From Adineta ricciae (lineage: Eukaryota > Rotifera > Eurotatoria > Adinetida > Adinetidae), in the NCBI GenBank assembly GCA_905250025.1, contig CAJNOJ010000046.1, positions 372,001 to 436,000 of the forward strand: a stretch of 64,000 bases of DNA, given 5' to 3'. Shown here in pieces: positions 1 to 9,944 of the stretch; within the stretch, counting starts at the first letter, position 1, and each line of letters starts with the position of its first letter. Under the pieces are notes generated by a model. The model did not search any database, had not been told where the DNA came from, and worked only from the letters and a program-made list of their open reading frames with translations. A program made the position numbers and the translations under genes.

Positions 1-2126
1 TTATCGATTTGATCAAGATCCAATTTCAGTTTGTCTCCTTGTTTTTCAAGTGTTTGCTCATATTTACGTTTGATTTCATCGATCTCTTTTTGGTAATGTG
101 CGCGCAGTTTTTCTTCATTTCTAAAGCAAACACACTCTCGCTGAAGACGCATCGTCAACCATTGATACAAACTGTTCTTTGGCTTGTTCGTATTCAAGTT
201 TCAGCTTGTCACAAACTTTTGCATGATCACGATTCAAGTTTTCGATTAGTTGTTGCTCGTTTTGACGTGTTTTCTCGGTCATTTCTTGAATCTAAATGAA
301 AAGCTAGTTTTTAGAAGAAATTCCTTTGAAACAGTATATATTGTCATTCTCTTTTGTCCTATTGGAAACATCCGATCTTGTCAAACTCGATGTGATCATG
401 TGAAACATGAGAACATACTTTTTCTTGAAATTTCTTTTCTAGTTCGCTCTTGATTTGCACGAAAGCTCTTTCACTTTTCTCGATTAAATCGCGCTGTTGC
501 GAACAAGTTTCATTGAATTGCTTGATTTCATAAGTTTTCTGTTTGAATTCATTTTGTAATTGTTCATTATGTTGAATAGTCGATTGAAATTTGTCGTTCA
601 ACTGCTTGAGCTCTTGTTTGGCTAATTGTAATTTCTTTTCATAATCGTTTTCACATTGTTGAAGATTGCCTTGATATGTTTTTTGTTGTTCCGTTGTTTT
701 CTGTTCAAATAGCTTTTGCATATCATAAAACTTCTCCGTTATCGCTGAGAGTTGTTTTTCTAGCTCATCAATGGTTTTGCTCGCTTTGCTTTTCGTCAAA
801 TCATTTTCTTTACGTAATAAATCAACGCCTGATTCACAACGCAAACGAAGAGATTTCAATTCGTTTTCATAACGTTGAACTTGATCCGCATGGTCACGAT
901 CTGCATGACGAAGTTTATTCACTAACTCTTGAAGCTAAAATTTACAGAGAATTACATAACATACAACTACTCTTGTGAAAGACGATAACAGCAAAAGTTG
1001 TGTTATCATATCAATGCAAGAGAAAGTGTTCTATTCTGAATTCTGATGTCGATAAGATCAAATTTCATTCTTTCGAACATCAGTAAGTAACGAATTTTTG
1101 AAGAAGATGCGATGAATATCTTACCTGCAATTGTAATTGATCGTTGTTTTTAACTAATGAACTATTTTCATCTTCAAGTTTTTGTTTCGCCTGCTGTAAG
1201 CGATCGGTGTTCGTGCGCAAGTCAACTATTCGTTTTTCCATTTCGTTGATGGTTTCATCGTGCGTAGATTGTTGAGATTTGTAATCACTTTCCACTTTTT
1301 TCAAACGCTGAAATGAGAAAAAGTGTATTGAGATACCAAGTTTGGAGGGAAAGCTATACTTGGTTGGTCTCATCGAGCAGATCTTGATGCGCACGAGCAT
1401 TTTGACGACGAATTTCTTGTTTTTCATTCTCGTGAAAGTTTTTTACTTCAAAAATTTTCCGTTCCATTTCGTTTTGCAACTCTTTTAAATGCTCCTGGAT
1501 GGTCATCTAAGAGAAATGATCAACTTATGCAATAGATCAGGACAGTCGGTTGACTAGTTTACTTGTTCGATTTTTAACTGTTGCTTTTGATGTTCGATTT
1601 CGAATTTCAATCGTTTATTTTCTTCGTTTATTTGTTCGAGAATTGTTTCTAATTGTCGATTTCCATCTTCTAATGCTTTTAGTTTCGTTTCATAACGGAC
1701 TTTCAATGCATCTAATTCGCTCTGTTTAGATTCACTCATTCGTTGCACTGTTGTGTCATATTCTTTTTGCCAAAGAAGACGATGTTCGCGCAAACGTGTC
1801 TCAAATTGACGTACGAATGAATCGATTTCATTGGTACTGTTGCGTATTGTCGAGCGTCGTGATTGCTGTATCGGAGGTAAACCGTAATCATTTGAATCCA
1901 ACACTGGTGCTAAATTCTGCGCAGATAAAGATCGATGTGGTTGTTGTTGTTGGTACGGATTTGATGTTGTTAACGATGATGACGCTGAGAGAATGCGCTG
2001 AAGAGATTTCAAACTGGTTGGTTTATTATCATCATCAAAACTAGCTGACCGTTGCAGATTTGGCGGCGGTTGCTCGTCAAGAAGAAATAAACTTTCTTCT
2101 TGTTCAGCGATTGGAAATGAACTCAT
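1..2126 (-). CDS. Centrosomal-type coiled-coil protein (CEP112-like), 3' end cut by the window
   Basis: Exons on the minus strand: 2126-1563, 1506-1360, 1307-1125, 934-419 and 291 to the window edge, all phase 0 with GT-AG introns of 53-190 bp. The start is the Met at 2126, just before a Ser/Gln-rich disordered stretch of about 130 residues with a poly-Gln run. The rest (about residue 135 onward) is almost continuous coiled coil rich in Glu, Lys, Gln and Leu with heptad spacing. The layout of a disordered head and long coiled coil, plus local likeness to vertebrate CEP112 from memory, suggests a centrosome or basal-body protein. FAM184-type proteins are an alternative. In the last visible exon the good frame stops near 121-123 and coiled-coil coding resumes in the +1 frame, so there is either an unrecognised small intron or a frameshift. 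Coding is certain, identity is not. Confidence 0.6.
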
Positions 2127-3161
2127 CTGAACGGACACGTCTTGCACAATCGAAGTGAAGTGAAGGCTGGTAGACAGACCGCTACTCACATGCAACCACA
2201 ACGACCAACGGTGATTAAATAAACATATGGCGAGAAATATGCAAATGGTGATTGAGATCATAGATGGCGTTCAATTCTGTAAAAGTTTTTCAATTGAAAA
2301 ACTTCATCTTCAACGTGCGTTAACTCAAACGAATTTCTGTTGAAACATTGGGCAGCTTATTAGAGTTAAACCGATCAGTACAATTCAGATGAGACCATTT
2401 GAACAGATGAGATATGAATCAAATATTGACTTTTTTCTTCTGTTTATTTATCTTAATAAGTGCATTTGCTGTAGTAATGGAAATAATCTTCAATTTTCCC
2501 GTTTGCTAAACGCTTTTCTTATGAGAATAAAACTGAGTACAACGATTGACAGTATTCAATGAACAAAACAAAGATAAATTTCCGATTGCATTTCCTTTCT
2601 TTTCTAAGCAACATCATATTCACTCCGTGTACGCCATAGTTGTCATGGATCACTTTTTCTTCTACATGCGAGCATGTCAAACATTCAGATCACACGTGTT
2701 TCTTTAGTAACAAAGAAATCATCATAAAAAAAGTAAGATTATTGCTAAACGCAGTTGATTTCTTATGCAAATAAGCTCCCGTTCGACATATAAATCATTT
2801 GATACACTCTCGTTATGATAACGAGTCTTGTCAAGAATGAATACTTGGTTTGAATTGAAGAAGAATAGAGTCTGGCGTTTTCGAAATGAAAATGTTTATT
2901 GTTGTTGCTAGTTGAATGAAATTTGTTACAGTTTTCGTTCGTTTACTTTCTTCAGCTTTTCTCTTTGTCGCGTTCACTTTCATTTCAAGTGTACGAAAAC
3001 ATTAACATGTTTTGACAAAGACATTTTCTTCTCTCGCTCTTGCTGCATTTTGAAATACAAAAAAATATTTGCAAGATTTCGCTTTTATTTTTGCTAAATG
3101 AGCAGCTGCGTCCAAAGACGGGGAGAAAGTTTTTCTGTTTTCAGATAGATTTCATTGCTCA
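2127..3161. other. Divergent intergenic region
   Basis: Non-coding gap between two divergently transcribed genes, so it should carry both promoters. An ATGCAAAT octamer lies at 2765-2772 and a TATAAAT-like element at 2789-2795, about 370 bp before the plus-strand start. Short frames here have no splice partners or recognisable protein. Promoter assignment is inference. Confidence 0.4.
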
Positions 3162-4837
3162 ATGCCGGCGAGACCAACTTCAGGAAAGGCGGGCGGAAAG
3201 AAGGACAGTGCTGGCGGGAAGAAAGGCAAAAATAAAGCTGTGAAGCCCAGTGTTGCGGACCCTCATCAGGAGCAAATCGATGGTTTAGTACGCGAGCGTG
3301 AAGAAATTCGCTCGAAATTGAATCTCGTCTGCACAAAAATCATGGAAAATGTCAATCTGGATGATTATAAAAACGATATCGACTTAAATAAACAACAACC
3401 ATCGGATATTCCGATTGACATCATTTATTCTATGATCGATCAAATCTGTTATTATCGCGTGGCGTTTTTGAATCTTTTTCAGGAAGCGGATGATAATGAA
3501 AAGATTTCTGTACAGAAGAAAATCACTCAACTATCGATCGATGATCCCGATCTGTTTCGGAAACAATTGACCGCCTATCAACGGTTAACATTTGTTGCGC
3601 GAGAACGCGATGTTTGGAAGGAAAATGCTGGTTTATTACACGAAATGTATAAAACGATCGGTATGATTATGAGAAACATTTGTCCAGATTCTGAAATCGT
3701 ATAAAATTTAATCATTGATTTCGTGTTTATTTCAGTTGATCAAGTCGAAATGGAAACATTTAAAAAGCCCAGTGCCCAAGCCGAAGAAATTCTCAAGAAT
3801 TCACGGTTAAATCTGGAAGATATTTGTTTCATCTTTTCTTTACCTCGTATTCTATCGAGTAAGTATTTATATTGTCAATGTGAAGCTGATCTCTTTTGTT
3901 TTATTCAATTGAGTTAATGATGCTCAGAAACTTCGTGCAAAAAAACCGTCAAGTGCTTCTCAAGATCAAAATGCATTGCCGGATCAGATGCAACATGCTG
4001 ACATGTCAGATGATCCCACATTTAGATCTCAGTTATCGAGCCAACACGATCGTCGAAATCATTCCGCATCAGGCATCAAACGAAGTGTATCATTTGCTGA
4101 TGATTTTACTTTACAACAAGATGATAGTCAAACAGATGCTCAATCACATACTAAATTACCACCGATCAATACATCGGATGAACGAATCGTCGAGGAAAAT
4201 CTTGTGCCAACTTCAGCAGTAAATTCGTCGACAGTGGTCGCACCACATCATCAGTATCCGATCGACGAAAGATTTATTGATAGTGACTATCATTCGTCAT
4301 CGTCATCATCATTTCATCATCACCAATCACAATCGAAATACCACTTGCCGTCGAAATTCCATCTTCCATCGGGAAAAGATGTTTTAGTGAAAAAGATGGA
4401 TCCAAACTTACGTATGTTAATCATCAAAGAACTTAGTAAAAGTGGCCATACAGAAAGGCCACTTTCACGAATGAGTAGGCTTTTCTATTGAGTTCATCGA
4501 TCGTCACTAAATGAGTTTTCTTTTGATTTTAGGTTCAACTCGTGGTCTGAGCAACTCCAATAGCTTTACTCCTCGTCATCACCACCAACAACAGATGAAA
4601 GTAATATCATCCCCTGAATGGGTTGAATTAGCACGATTAGTTGGTATTGATGAGCCTGAAATTGAACATTGGCTATCTCAAAATCTTCAGTATCCGGCAG
4701 GTCGTGTTATATCCTCTTGGTGTAATTGTGAATCCAATCAACCGACGGTTGCTGATTTACACTCACTAGTGACATCCAATGAACTCAATCGACATGATCT
4801 CGGACGCTATATCGAAACAATGTATATTATTGAGTAA
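3162..4837 (+). CDS. Coiled-coil protein with C-terminal death domain
   Basis: Four exons, 3162-3660, 3736-3858, 3914-4474 and 4533-4837, give 495 residues. The first donor is the GTATGA at 3661, which alone keeps the frame with exon 2. The first 35 residues are Gly/Lys-rich and basic. Residues about 40-225 are helical and charged with coiled-coil character. The middle is disordered and Ser/His-rich, with a poly-Ser and a His run. Residues about 419-495 read as a death-fold domain: an opening WxELARLVGI helix, a charged second helix, the PAGRVISSW segment where canonical death domains have a conserved Trp, and a closing R-x-D-L-x-x-Y-I-E helix. Death domains mediate homotypic assembly in animal signalling. 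I do not recognise the full architecture, so the function is open. An AATAAA lies 28 bp after the stop. Confidence 0.75.
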
Positions 4838-4864
4838 CAGACATTTGACAATAACAACAACAAA

Positions 4865-4870
4865 AATAAA
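4865..4870 (+). terminator. Poly(A) signal of the death-domain gene
   Basis: AATAAA 28 bp after the stop at 4837, inside the 65-bp gap before the convergent K2P channel stop at 4903. Confidence 0.6.
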
Positions 4871-4902
4871 TCTATATTTATATTCTTAATGACTGTAGCG
4901 AT

Positions 4903-7480
4903 TTAGGCAAAGACATTCGAATAGTATTCATCATTGACAGGAATTGTAATCCTTTTACTATCATTCGTATAAGCTAGTGGATCCGAATGATGCCGTCGTT
5001 GTAATAAGAATTGACGATTCTGTTGCAGAAACATAAACCACATGTTTGTGAGAAGACTAGCCGTAATTACTTGAATAATCACATATACTAATTGCAAAGA
5101 AATAGTCAAACGTATAGTTGGATAGATATTCGAAATTTACCTGTTATGATCGTAGCACATGTCGATCGAGTTTGCCCGTAGAGATCGACACAAGGTACAA
5201 GATCGCCTAGACCAATCAAATGATTGGTTGTAATGGCGAAATAAGTTAGTTCAACTAAAGACCATTGGGGCACATAGATACTATGTATAATTAATGTTGG
5301 AATTATCATAAAACAGATGATTATCAATGATGTTAGTAACAGAATGGAAACAAGAAAACTACGGGACTTTGTTGAATAATATGTGACATAACGATTGAGC
5401 GCTATTCGAGTAACGAATTTGTAAAGAATAGGAATGACTCGACAGTGTAAAATTTGTTGAAAGAACAAAGCGAAAATTAAACCAATTGCAGTATAGAGAA
5501 TACAGAGAGTTTTCCCATAGGACGTCACCAAGTTAGTAGTACCATACCCTGAGAAATAAAAGACATTAAAAGTACGCTATCATTATACAGAAGAAGAAGA
5601 AAAACACCTGTTTCCTGATTCTATGTGACTTTTTTTCAAAACCGAAAATCAGTATTTGAAAATAATCTCAACATTACTTTCACAATGATTTACAATGCTC
5701 CTTCAAGTACCATCTATATTTTCCGCCCTCTCATTATCGAACGATGAAGACTTGTGAGAATTAAGCCATCTGATATCTGGCGTGATCGCTCATACTTATT
5801 CTATAAAAACATGGGTTTACATATCAGTCTACATGCTTATTATTTAGCTTGTTATTTATCCCTTAAACATGAAATCCGTGTCGATCATTGCCGTTGCAAT
5901 CTTTGCTCTTGTTGCTTTGTCTTCAAGCGCTCCTGTTGCTCAACAACAAGTCCAAGATACTCGTATTGATATCTACAATGATTTCTTGTCTGGTCTTTTC
6001 TCAGGCCTTGTTTCAACAACATTCGGAACCGTCTCCAACTTTCTTAACCAACTCATCGCCGAAAACCCATTAGGTGTTGGCAAACGTAGTGTTCAAGATG
6101 ATGTTGCTGCCCGTGTTAACATTCTTTCATTTCTTTATGACAACATTCTTCAAGATTTATTCAGCGGAATTGTTACAAACACATTCAGCACTGCTACCAA
6201 TGCCCTCAACAACTTGATCCAAACCAACCCATTAGGTATCGGCAAACGCGATGTTGAAGGTGATTTGGCTGCTCGTGTTAACATTCTTTCATTCCTCTAT
6301 GACAACATTCTTCAAGATTTATTCAGCGGAATTGTCACAAACACATTCACCACTGCTACCAATGCCCTCAACAACTTGATCCAAACCAACCCATTAGGTA
6401 TCGGCAAACGCGATGTTGAAGGTGATTTGGCTGCTCGTGTTGACATTCTTTCATTCCTCTATGACAACATTCTTCAAGATTTATTCAGCGGAATTGTTAC
6501 AAACACATTCAGCACTGCCGCCAACGCTCTTAACAATTTGATCCAAACCAACCCATTAGGTTTGGGCAAACGTGCTGCTTTAGATGTCAATATCTTCCAA
6601 TTTCTCTATGATAATGTCATTGCTGATTTATTCGGTGGTCTTGCTTCAAATACTGCCAACTATCTTCAAAACTCACTCAACAACCTTCTCAACAAACCAT
6701 TCGCTAACGTTGGTAAACGATCCGTTAACATTCAACAAGCTCAAGAACTCATTGCCCAATCAGTTTCAACACTCGTCCAACAATTCAAAACATTCGCCAA
6801 ACAAGTTATTGCCACATTCAATGATCGACAAAAATTCGCTGAACTCGTTAAGGAAAACGTTGCTGTCATCAAAACAACTGTTGCTGCTTTGGCTCAACAA
6901 TTGGCTGAAATCATTCCAGCAGAAATCACAAATGAAATCAGCGAAGGTTTAGCTCTCCTTCAATCAGTTCTCGTCTTCTGGACAAGTGGTCTTGCTGGCT
7001 CATTAGGCCCAGTCCTTGGCTCCATCCGCCCTTAAAAGATTCAACTTATTCTCCATGTTTAACAGTTCGGTTTTTCATTTGAAATAAATCCTTAAAATTT
7101 ATACGTAGACATCTCTCTTACCAACAGTTGTTATTAATGATGTAACGAATAATAGTCCTTGTCCGTACGTCCATTTCGTCACGTTCGTCTTTGAAGAAGA
7201 TGAACGCCATAAGCCCGTATGAGATTTGTCCAAGAAATAATCCACATACGAATACAGATCATGTTCTAAAATGAACCATACACGAACAAATGTGACTCTT
7301 CGTTGAAATATCTTATATACCTTTCAAACATTTACTATTGCGATTGATAAATTGTTTAATTTGATTGCTAACACGTATATGTCGTTTTCTCTCTTCGACA
7401 GCATTCAATTCGTAAAATATTAAAGCACCAAATAGTAAAAACAGAAAATATCCGAAGAGAAGGTAAGGTAGCCTTGGCAT
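4903..7480 (-). CDS. Two-pore-domain potassium channel (K2P), host of a nested gene
   Basis: Exons 7480-7321, 7265-7122, 5548-5141 and 5087-4903 encode 298 residues. The order is K2P: TM1 at the N-terminus, an extracellular cap, pore loop 1 with the TVGYG filter at residues 100-104, TM2, TM3, pore loop 2 with IGLGD at 213-217, TM4 and a short tail. The 1573-bp third-phase intron splits the filter glycine codon and contains an intact gene on the opposite strand (5869-7035). The other introns are about 53 bp. K2P channels are dimers giving background K+ leak at the plasma membrane. Oddly, pore loop 2 reads TT-NHL-IGLGD: three extra residues separate the usual TT from the filter, and at DNA level the insertion lies in an inverted repeat. 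Whether it conducts is uncertain. The neighbour at 8169-9432 is a second K2P without the insertion. Confidence 0.9.
5802..5808 (+). promoter_or_regulatory. TATA box of the nested repeat-precursor gene
   Basis: TATAAAA lies 61-67 bp before the ATG at 5869. That leaves room for a transcription start about 30 bp downstream and a short leader. It sits inside the K2P intron, so the nested gene appears to have its own promoter. Confidence 0.6.
5869..7035 (+). CDS. Secreted tandem-repeat precursor with GKR processing sites, nested in a K2P intron
   Basis: A single intronless frame of 388 residues. Residues 1-21 form a clear signal peptide (basic start, hydrophobic core, Ser-Ala end). Five units follow at 22-73, 74-127, 128-181, 182-235 and 236-284, each ending in Gly-Lys-Arg. 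Units 2-4 are 54 residues each and nearly identical, also in DNA. The first and fifth are diverged. The last 104 residues are Ala/Gln/Val-rich and helical with no GKR. Each unit is amphipathic, with an SFLYDNILQDLFSG-type core, almost no cysteine and little net charge. Gly-Lys-Arg is the classic substrate for furin/PC2-type cleavage, basic-residue trimming and PAM amidation, so several amidated peptides of about 45-52 residues can be predicted. That is longer than most neuropeptides, so a secreted structural or defence protein is possible. I do not recognise the family. It has its own TATA box and AATAAA. Confidence 0.85.
   Translation: MKSVSIIAVAIFALVALSSSAPVAQQQVQDTRIDIYNDFLSGLFSGLVSTTFGTVSNFLNQLIAENPLGVGKRSVQDDVAARVNILSFLYDNILQDLFSGIVTNTFSTATNALNNLIQTNPLGIGKRDVEGDLAARVNILSFLYDNILQDLFSGIVTNTFTTATNALNNLIQTNPLGIGKRDVEGDLAARVDILSFLYDNILQDLFSGIVTNTFSTAANALNNLIQTNPLGLGKRAALDVNIFQFLYDNVIADLFGGLASNTANYLQNSLNNLLNKPFANVGKRSVNIQQAQELIAQSVSTLVQQFKTFAKQVIATFNDRQKFAELVKENVAVIKTTVAALAQQLAEIIPAEITNEISEGLALLQSVLVFWTSGLAGSLGPVLGSIRP
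5932..6720 (+). repeat. In-frame tandem repeats of about 162 bp in the secreted precursor
   Basis: Units at 5932-6087, 6088-6249, 6250-6411, 6412-6573 and 6574-6720. The three central units are exactly 162 bp and differ at only a few positions, mostly synonymous, so they arose by recent duplication or are kept alike by unequal exchange or conversion. The outer units have diverged in sequence and length. Confidence 0.9.
7082..7087 (+). terminator. Poly(A) signal of the nested repeat-precursor gene
   Basis: AATAAA 46 bp after the stop at 7035 and 35 bp before the K2P splice donor at 7121-7120, so the nested transcript can end before the host exon. Confidence 0.65.
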
Positions 7481-8168
7481 AAAATGAACTTTGTCAGAGA
7501 TAAATCTAAAAAATCAAATAAAACATGAAAACTTGATTTGTATCTCACTGGAACCATCCTCAATGATCTCAACACCAAAAAGCTGAACAATTATCTGGTT
7601 TAGCACATGAGTGTTAGGATCGACAAGTCTTTCGTCCTGATACACCATAGTACGCGAGACTGGAGAGTATTTTTGTAATCTATCACATCAATCATGAGAA
7701 CTATAGCACACTGGAATGCTGGGAAAAATTCAGTACAGATAATATTTAATTTTCTATGTTCTTTTTATTTCGGCGCTAATTGTTGCTAATGTACTTTACT
7801 AAAAATAGCGCATCCTACTCACCGAGAAGCATAAAAATAGGAGCGTTGATTGCATTTTCATTCAGGAGATCTGCTTTCTCACAGAAATTAGATCCATATA
7901 TTATTATCAAGAAAAAAAAAGAGAAAAGACAAACAGTAGTTGAGCTGGGTTTACGAGAATCATTGCCGTCCCATTCCAAAATGTCATTCTGTTTATCAAA
8001 GCACCATGCAGCGAGTAAAATAAAAGAAATATTACAAAAAAAAAAGAAAGAAAGAAAGAGGCGAGTTAATCGTACAAAAATTCTGTATATGTCATTCAAG
8101 ATGTATTACAAAATATATTAGCACCATTATGCAATTCATTTACTTAATCTCATCGTGATTCTCTTCGT
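7481..8168. other. Intergenic region between the two K2P genes
   Basis: No convincing exon. A poly-A/GAAA low-complexity tract at about 8035-8062 creates Lys-rich false frames on both strands. The region should hold the promoter of the left K2P gene and the 3' end of the right one. Confidence 0.4.
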
Positions 8169-9432
8169 CTAATTCGTGATAGGTTCAGGAGAATTACTTG
8201 GCTCGAGCTTTTCATTCGTTTGTCGACGATACGGATGATTCGAGGATGAATTATGAATACCATACGAATGAGATGAAGATGAACGTGACAACCATAATAG
8301 ACCAGACGTTTCCGTAGCCGATATACGTTCATTTTCATGTTCGACTTCTTTTTCGCTGAGAAAATACTGAATTAGATGAAGTTCAGGCATTTGAGAAACC
8401 ATTGCTACAAGTAACATCATGATTGTTACTCCCACAAGAAGATAAACTACAACGAAAAAGCGGTTAGTAGATTGAAAAGTTCGATGTTTGTCTCTAACTT
8501 GTCAGACAAACTTTGTAGAAAAGTCGATTGCGTTGAGTAGGTGAATCTCCGGCGACGAGATCTCCAAGACCGATTGTTGTCAGTGAAATAAAACAGAAAT
8601 AGAAAGAGTCGATGAATGACCAGTTGTCTTCAAGAAAAGTAAAGATAATTGATGGTATAATAAATAAGAAGATTAATGAAAACGATAAAATTAATGATAA
8701 ATGAATAAAACGAATTTTCGATTCAGATCTTCGATCGGAAGAGAGTTTACGACGAAACCATAAATACGTATTGTTGAGAAGAATGAGAAGTTTACGGACG
8801 ATAACCGAGAGTAACAATAATGTCATTGGAACACCGAATATTGCATAAATAATACAAATGATTCGGCCAGTATCTAAATCAAACAGAATAAAAAATTCAA
8901 TCGTAAATCTTTCGGTATATCTCACCTGACAAAGGACTGACATGTCCATATCTAAATCAAGACACATGATTAGAAAGACAACTGAAATCTTATTCATACC
9001 CGATCGTCGTAACCACCGTCACGGCGAAGAAGAATGATTGTGCAAATGACCAATTATCCACACTGTTAATTAATCGAGAGATCTGTCAAGATGCGAGAGA
9101 AATTGAGCGTTCAGATACTCACGTAGTAAAATTTGTACGTGCATCGACTCCATGCTTATTTGCATCTAACAGAGCGACAATAAACGATTCGAAATCATTT
9201 TCTAGAGAAAACAAATTTTATTTATTAATAAATTCATTTGGAAAGTATTCAAACCCTGTACACATGGGTATTTCTCGAGAAAGTCTTGTCTTGTTTTGTA
9301 CATTTCATTGATGATCAATTGTTCAGCTGGTCGTTCGATAGATGAGAATAATTGGGCACCAATGAACAAATAAGCGAGAAAGAGTAACGTGAAAAGAAAT
9401 AAGTTCAGTTTTGTTGTAGAACGATCTAACAT
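8169..9432 (-). CDS. Two-pore-domain potassium channel (K2P), second copy
   Basis: Six exons, 9432-9255, 9201-9123, 9062-9000, 8951-8926, 8873-8499 and 8446-8169, give 332 residues with introns of 48-60 bp. The protein has TM1, a cap region, pore loop 1 with TIGYGHVSPLSD (filter 105-109), TM2, TM3, pore loop 2 with the canonical TTIGLGD (215-220), TM4 and a Ser/His/Glu-rich cytoplasmic tail of about 80 residues. Exon 4 is only 26 nt and encodes the outer half of the first selectivity filter, so its skipping would destroy the channel. It is a leak K+ channel of the plasma membrane by family. Likeness to the channel at 4903-7480 suggests an old tandem duplication, though intron positions differ. 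The unusual acceptor at 9064-9063 was chosen because it alone joins the cap to the NWSF pore helix in frame. Confidence 0.92.
8926..8951 (-). other. 26-nt microexon encoding part of the K2P selectivity filter
   Basis: Flanked by a TTTAG acceptor (8953-8952) and GTGAG donor (8925-8924). It completes the split Gly codon of TIG and supplies YGHVSPLS before the next exon begins with the Asp codon. Without it neither the frame nor the GYG filter exists. Confidence 0.85.
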
Positions 9433-9605
9433 GATTGGTTTCTTTTTCTTCTGTTTACAAAGACAAATCTGGAAAAGGAAGATGGATTTGCATTTTTTTC
9501 GATCTTTTATTTCTTCTTCTCGAGATGATCTTTTTTTTTCTCTTTCTGATGTTTCAAATGATTTCAACGAACAAATAATAAACAAAACAGAGTGAAAACA
9601 ACGAA

Positions 9606-9611
9606 TTTATT
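9606..9611 (-). terminator. Poly(A) signal of RPL37A
   Basis: AATAAA on the minus strand, two bases after the RPL37A stop codon, implying a very short 3' UTR. Confidence 0.6.
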
Positions 9612-9613
9612 GA

Positions 9614-9944
9614 TTATTGTTCGCGCATATCACGTAAACGACGTACAGCCGAGCGAACAGCAGCAGCAGTTGATGTTGAATAAACATAAGCACCGCCGGC
9701 AACTGTTTTTTGACATGAACGGCATTTCCAAATACCAACACATGAACGTTTCATGTTGTCTTTACCACAAAATGAGCATGTGTATTTTGAATGTTGGGTT
9801 ATTTCCATTTTCTTAACCATTTTACGTAATGATGCACCATATCTACGAAGTTTTCGGAATGCAAAGTCGAACTCGAGCTTTCACGGAAACTTACCGGGTA
9901 CCGTATTTACCCACAATGCCGACTTTTTTGGTTCGTTTGGCCAT
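9614..9944 (-). CDS. RPL37A: 60S ribosomal protein L37a (eL43)
   Basis: Two exons, 9944-9895 and 9842-9614, joined across a 52-bp intron in an Arg codon, give 92 residues, the exact usual length. The N-terminus reads [17 protein letters not shown], then YGASLRK. A CxxC-x14-CxxC zinc ribbon follows (CSFC and CRSC), then the conserved KTVAGGA stretch and a basic C-terminal helix. It is a structural protein of the large cytosolic subunit. The next gene on the same strand, a K2P channel, starts only 181 bp downstream. Confidence 0.98.

Noticed and set aside
6584..6952. 122-codon frame inside the repeat precursor
   Set aside because: Out-of-frame shadow of the 388-residue precursor; Asn/Ser/Leu-rich with no independent start signals.
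7780..8121. 113-codon plus-strand frame and its 94-codon antisense partner
   Set aside because: Both result from an A/GAAA-rich tract and give Lys-rich or Phe-rich translations with no domain or splice context.
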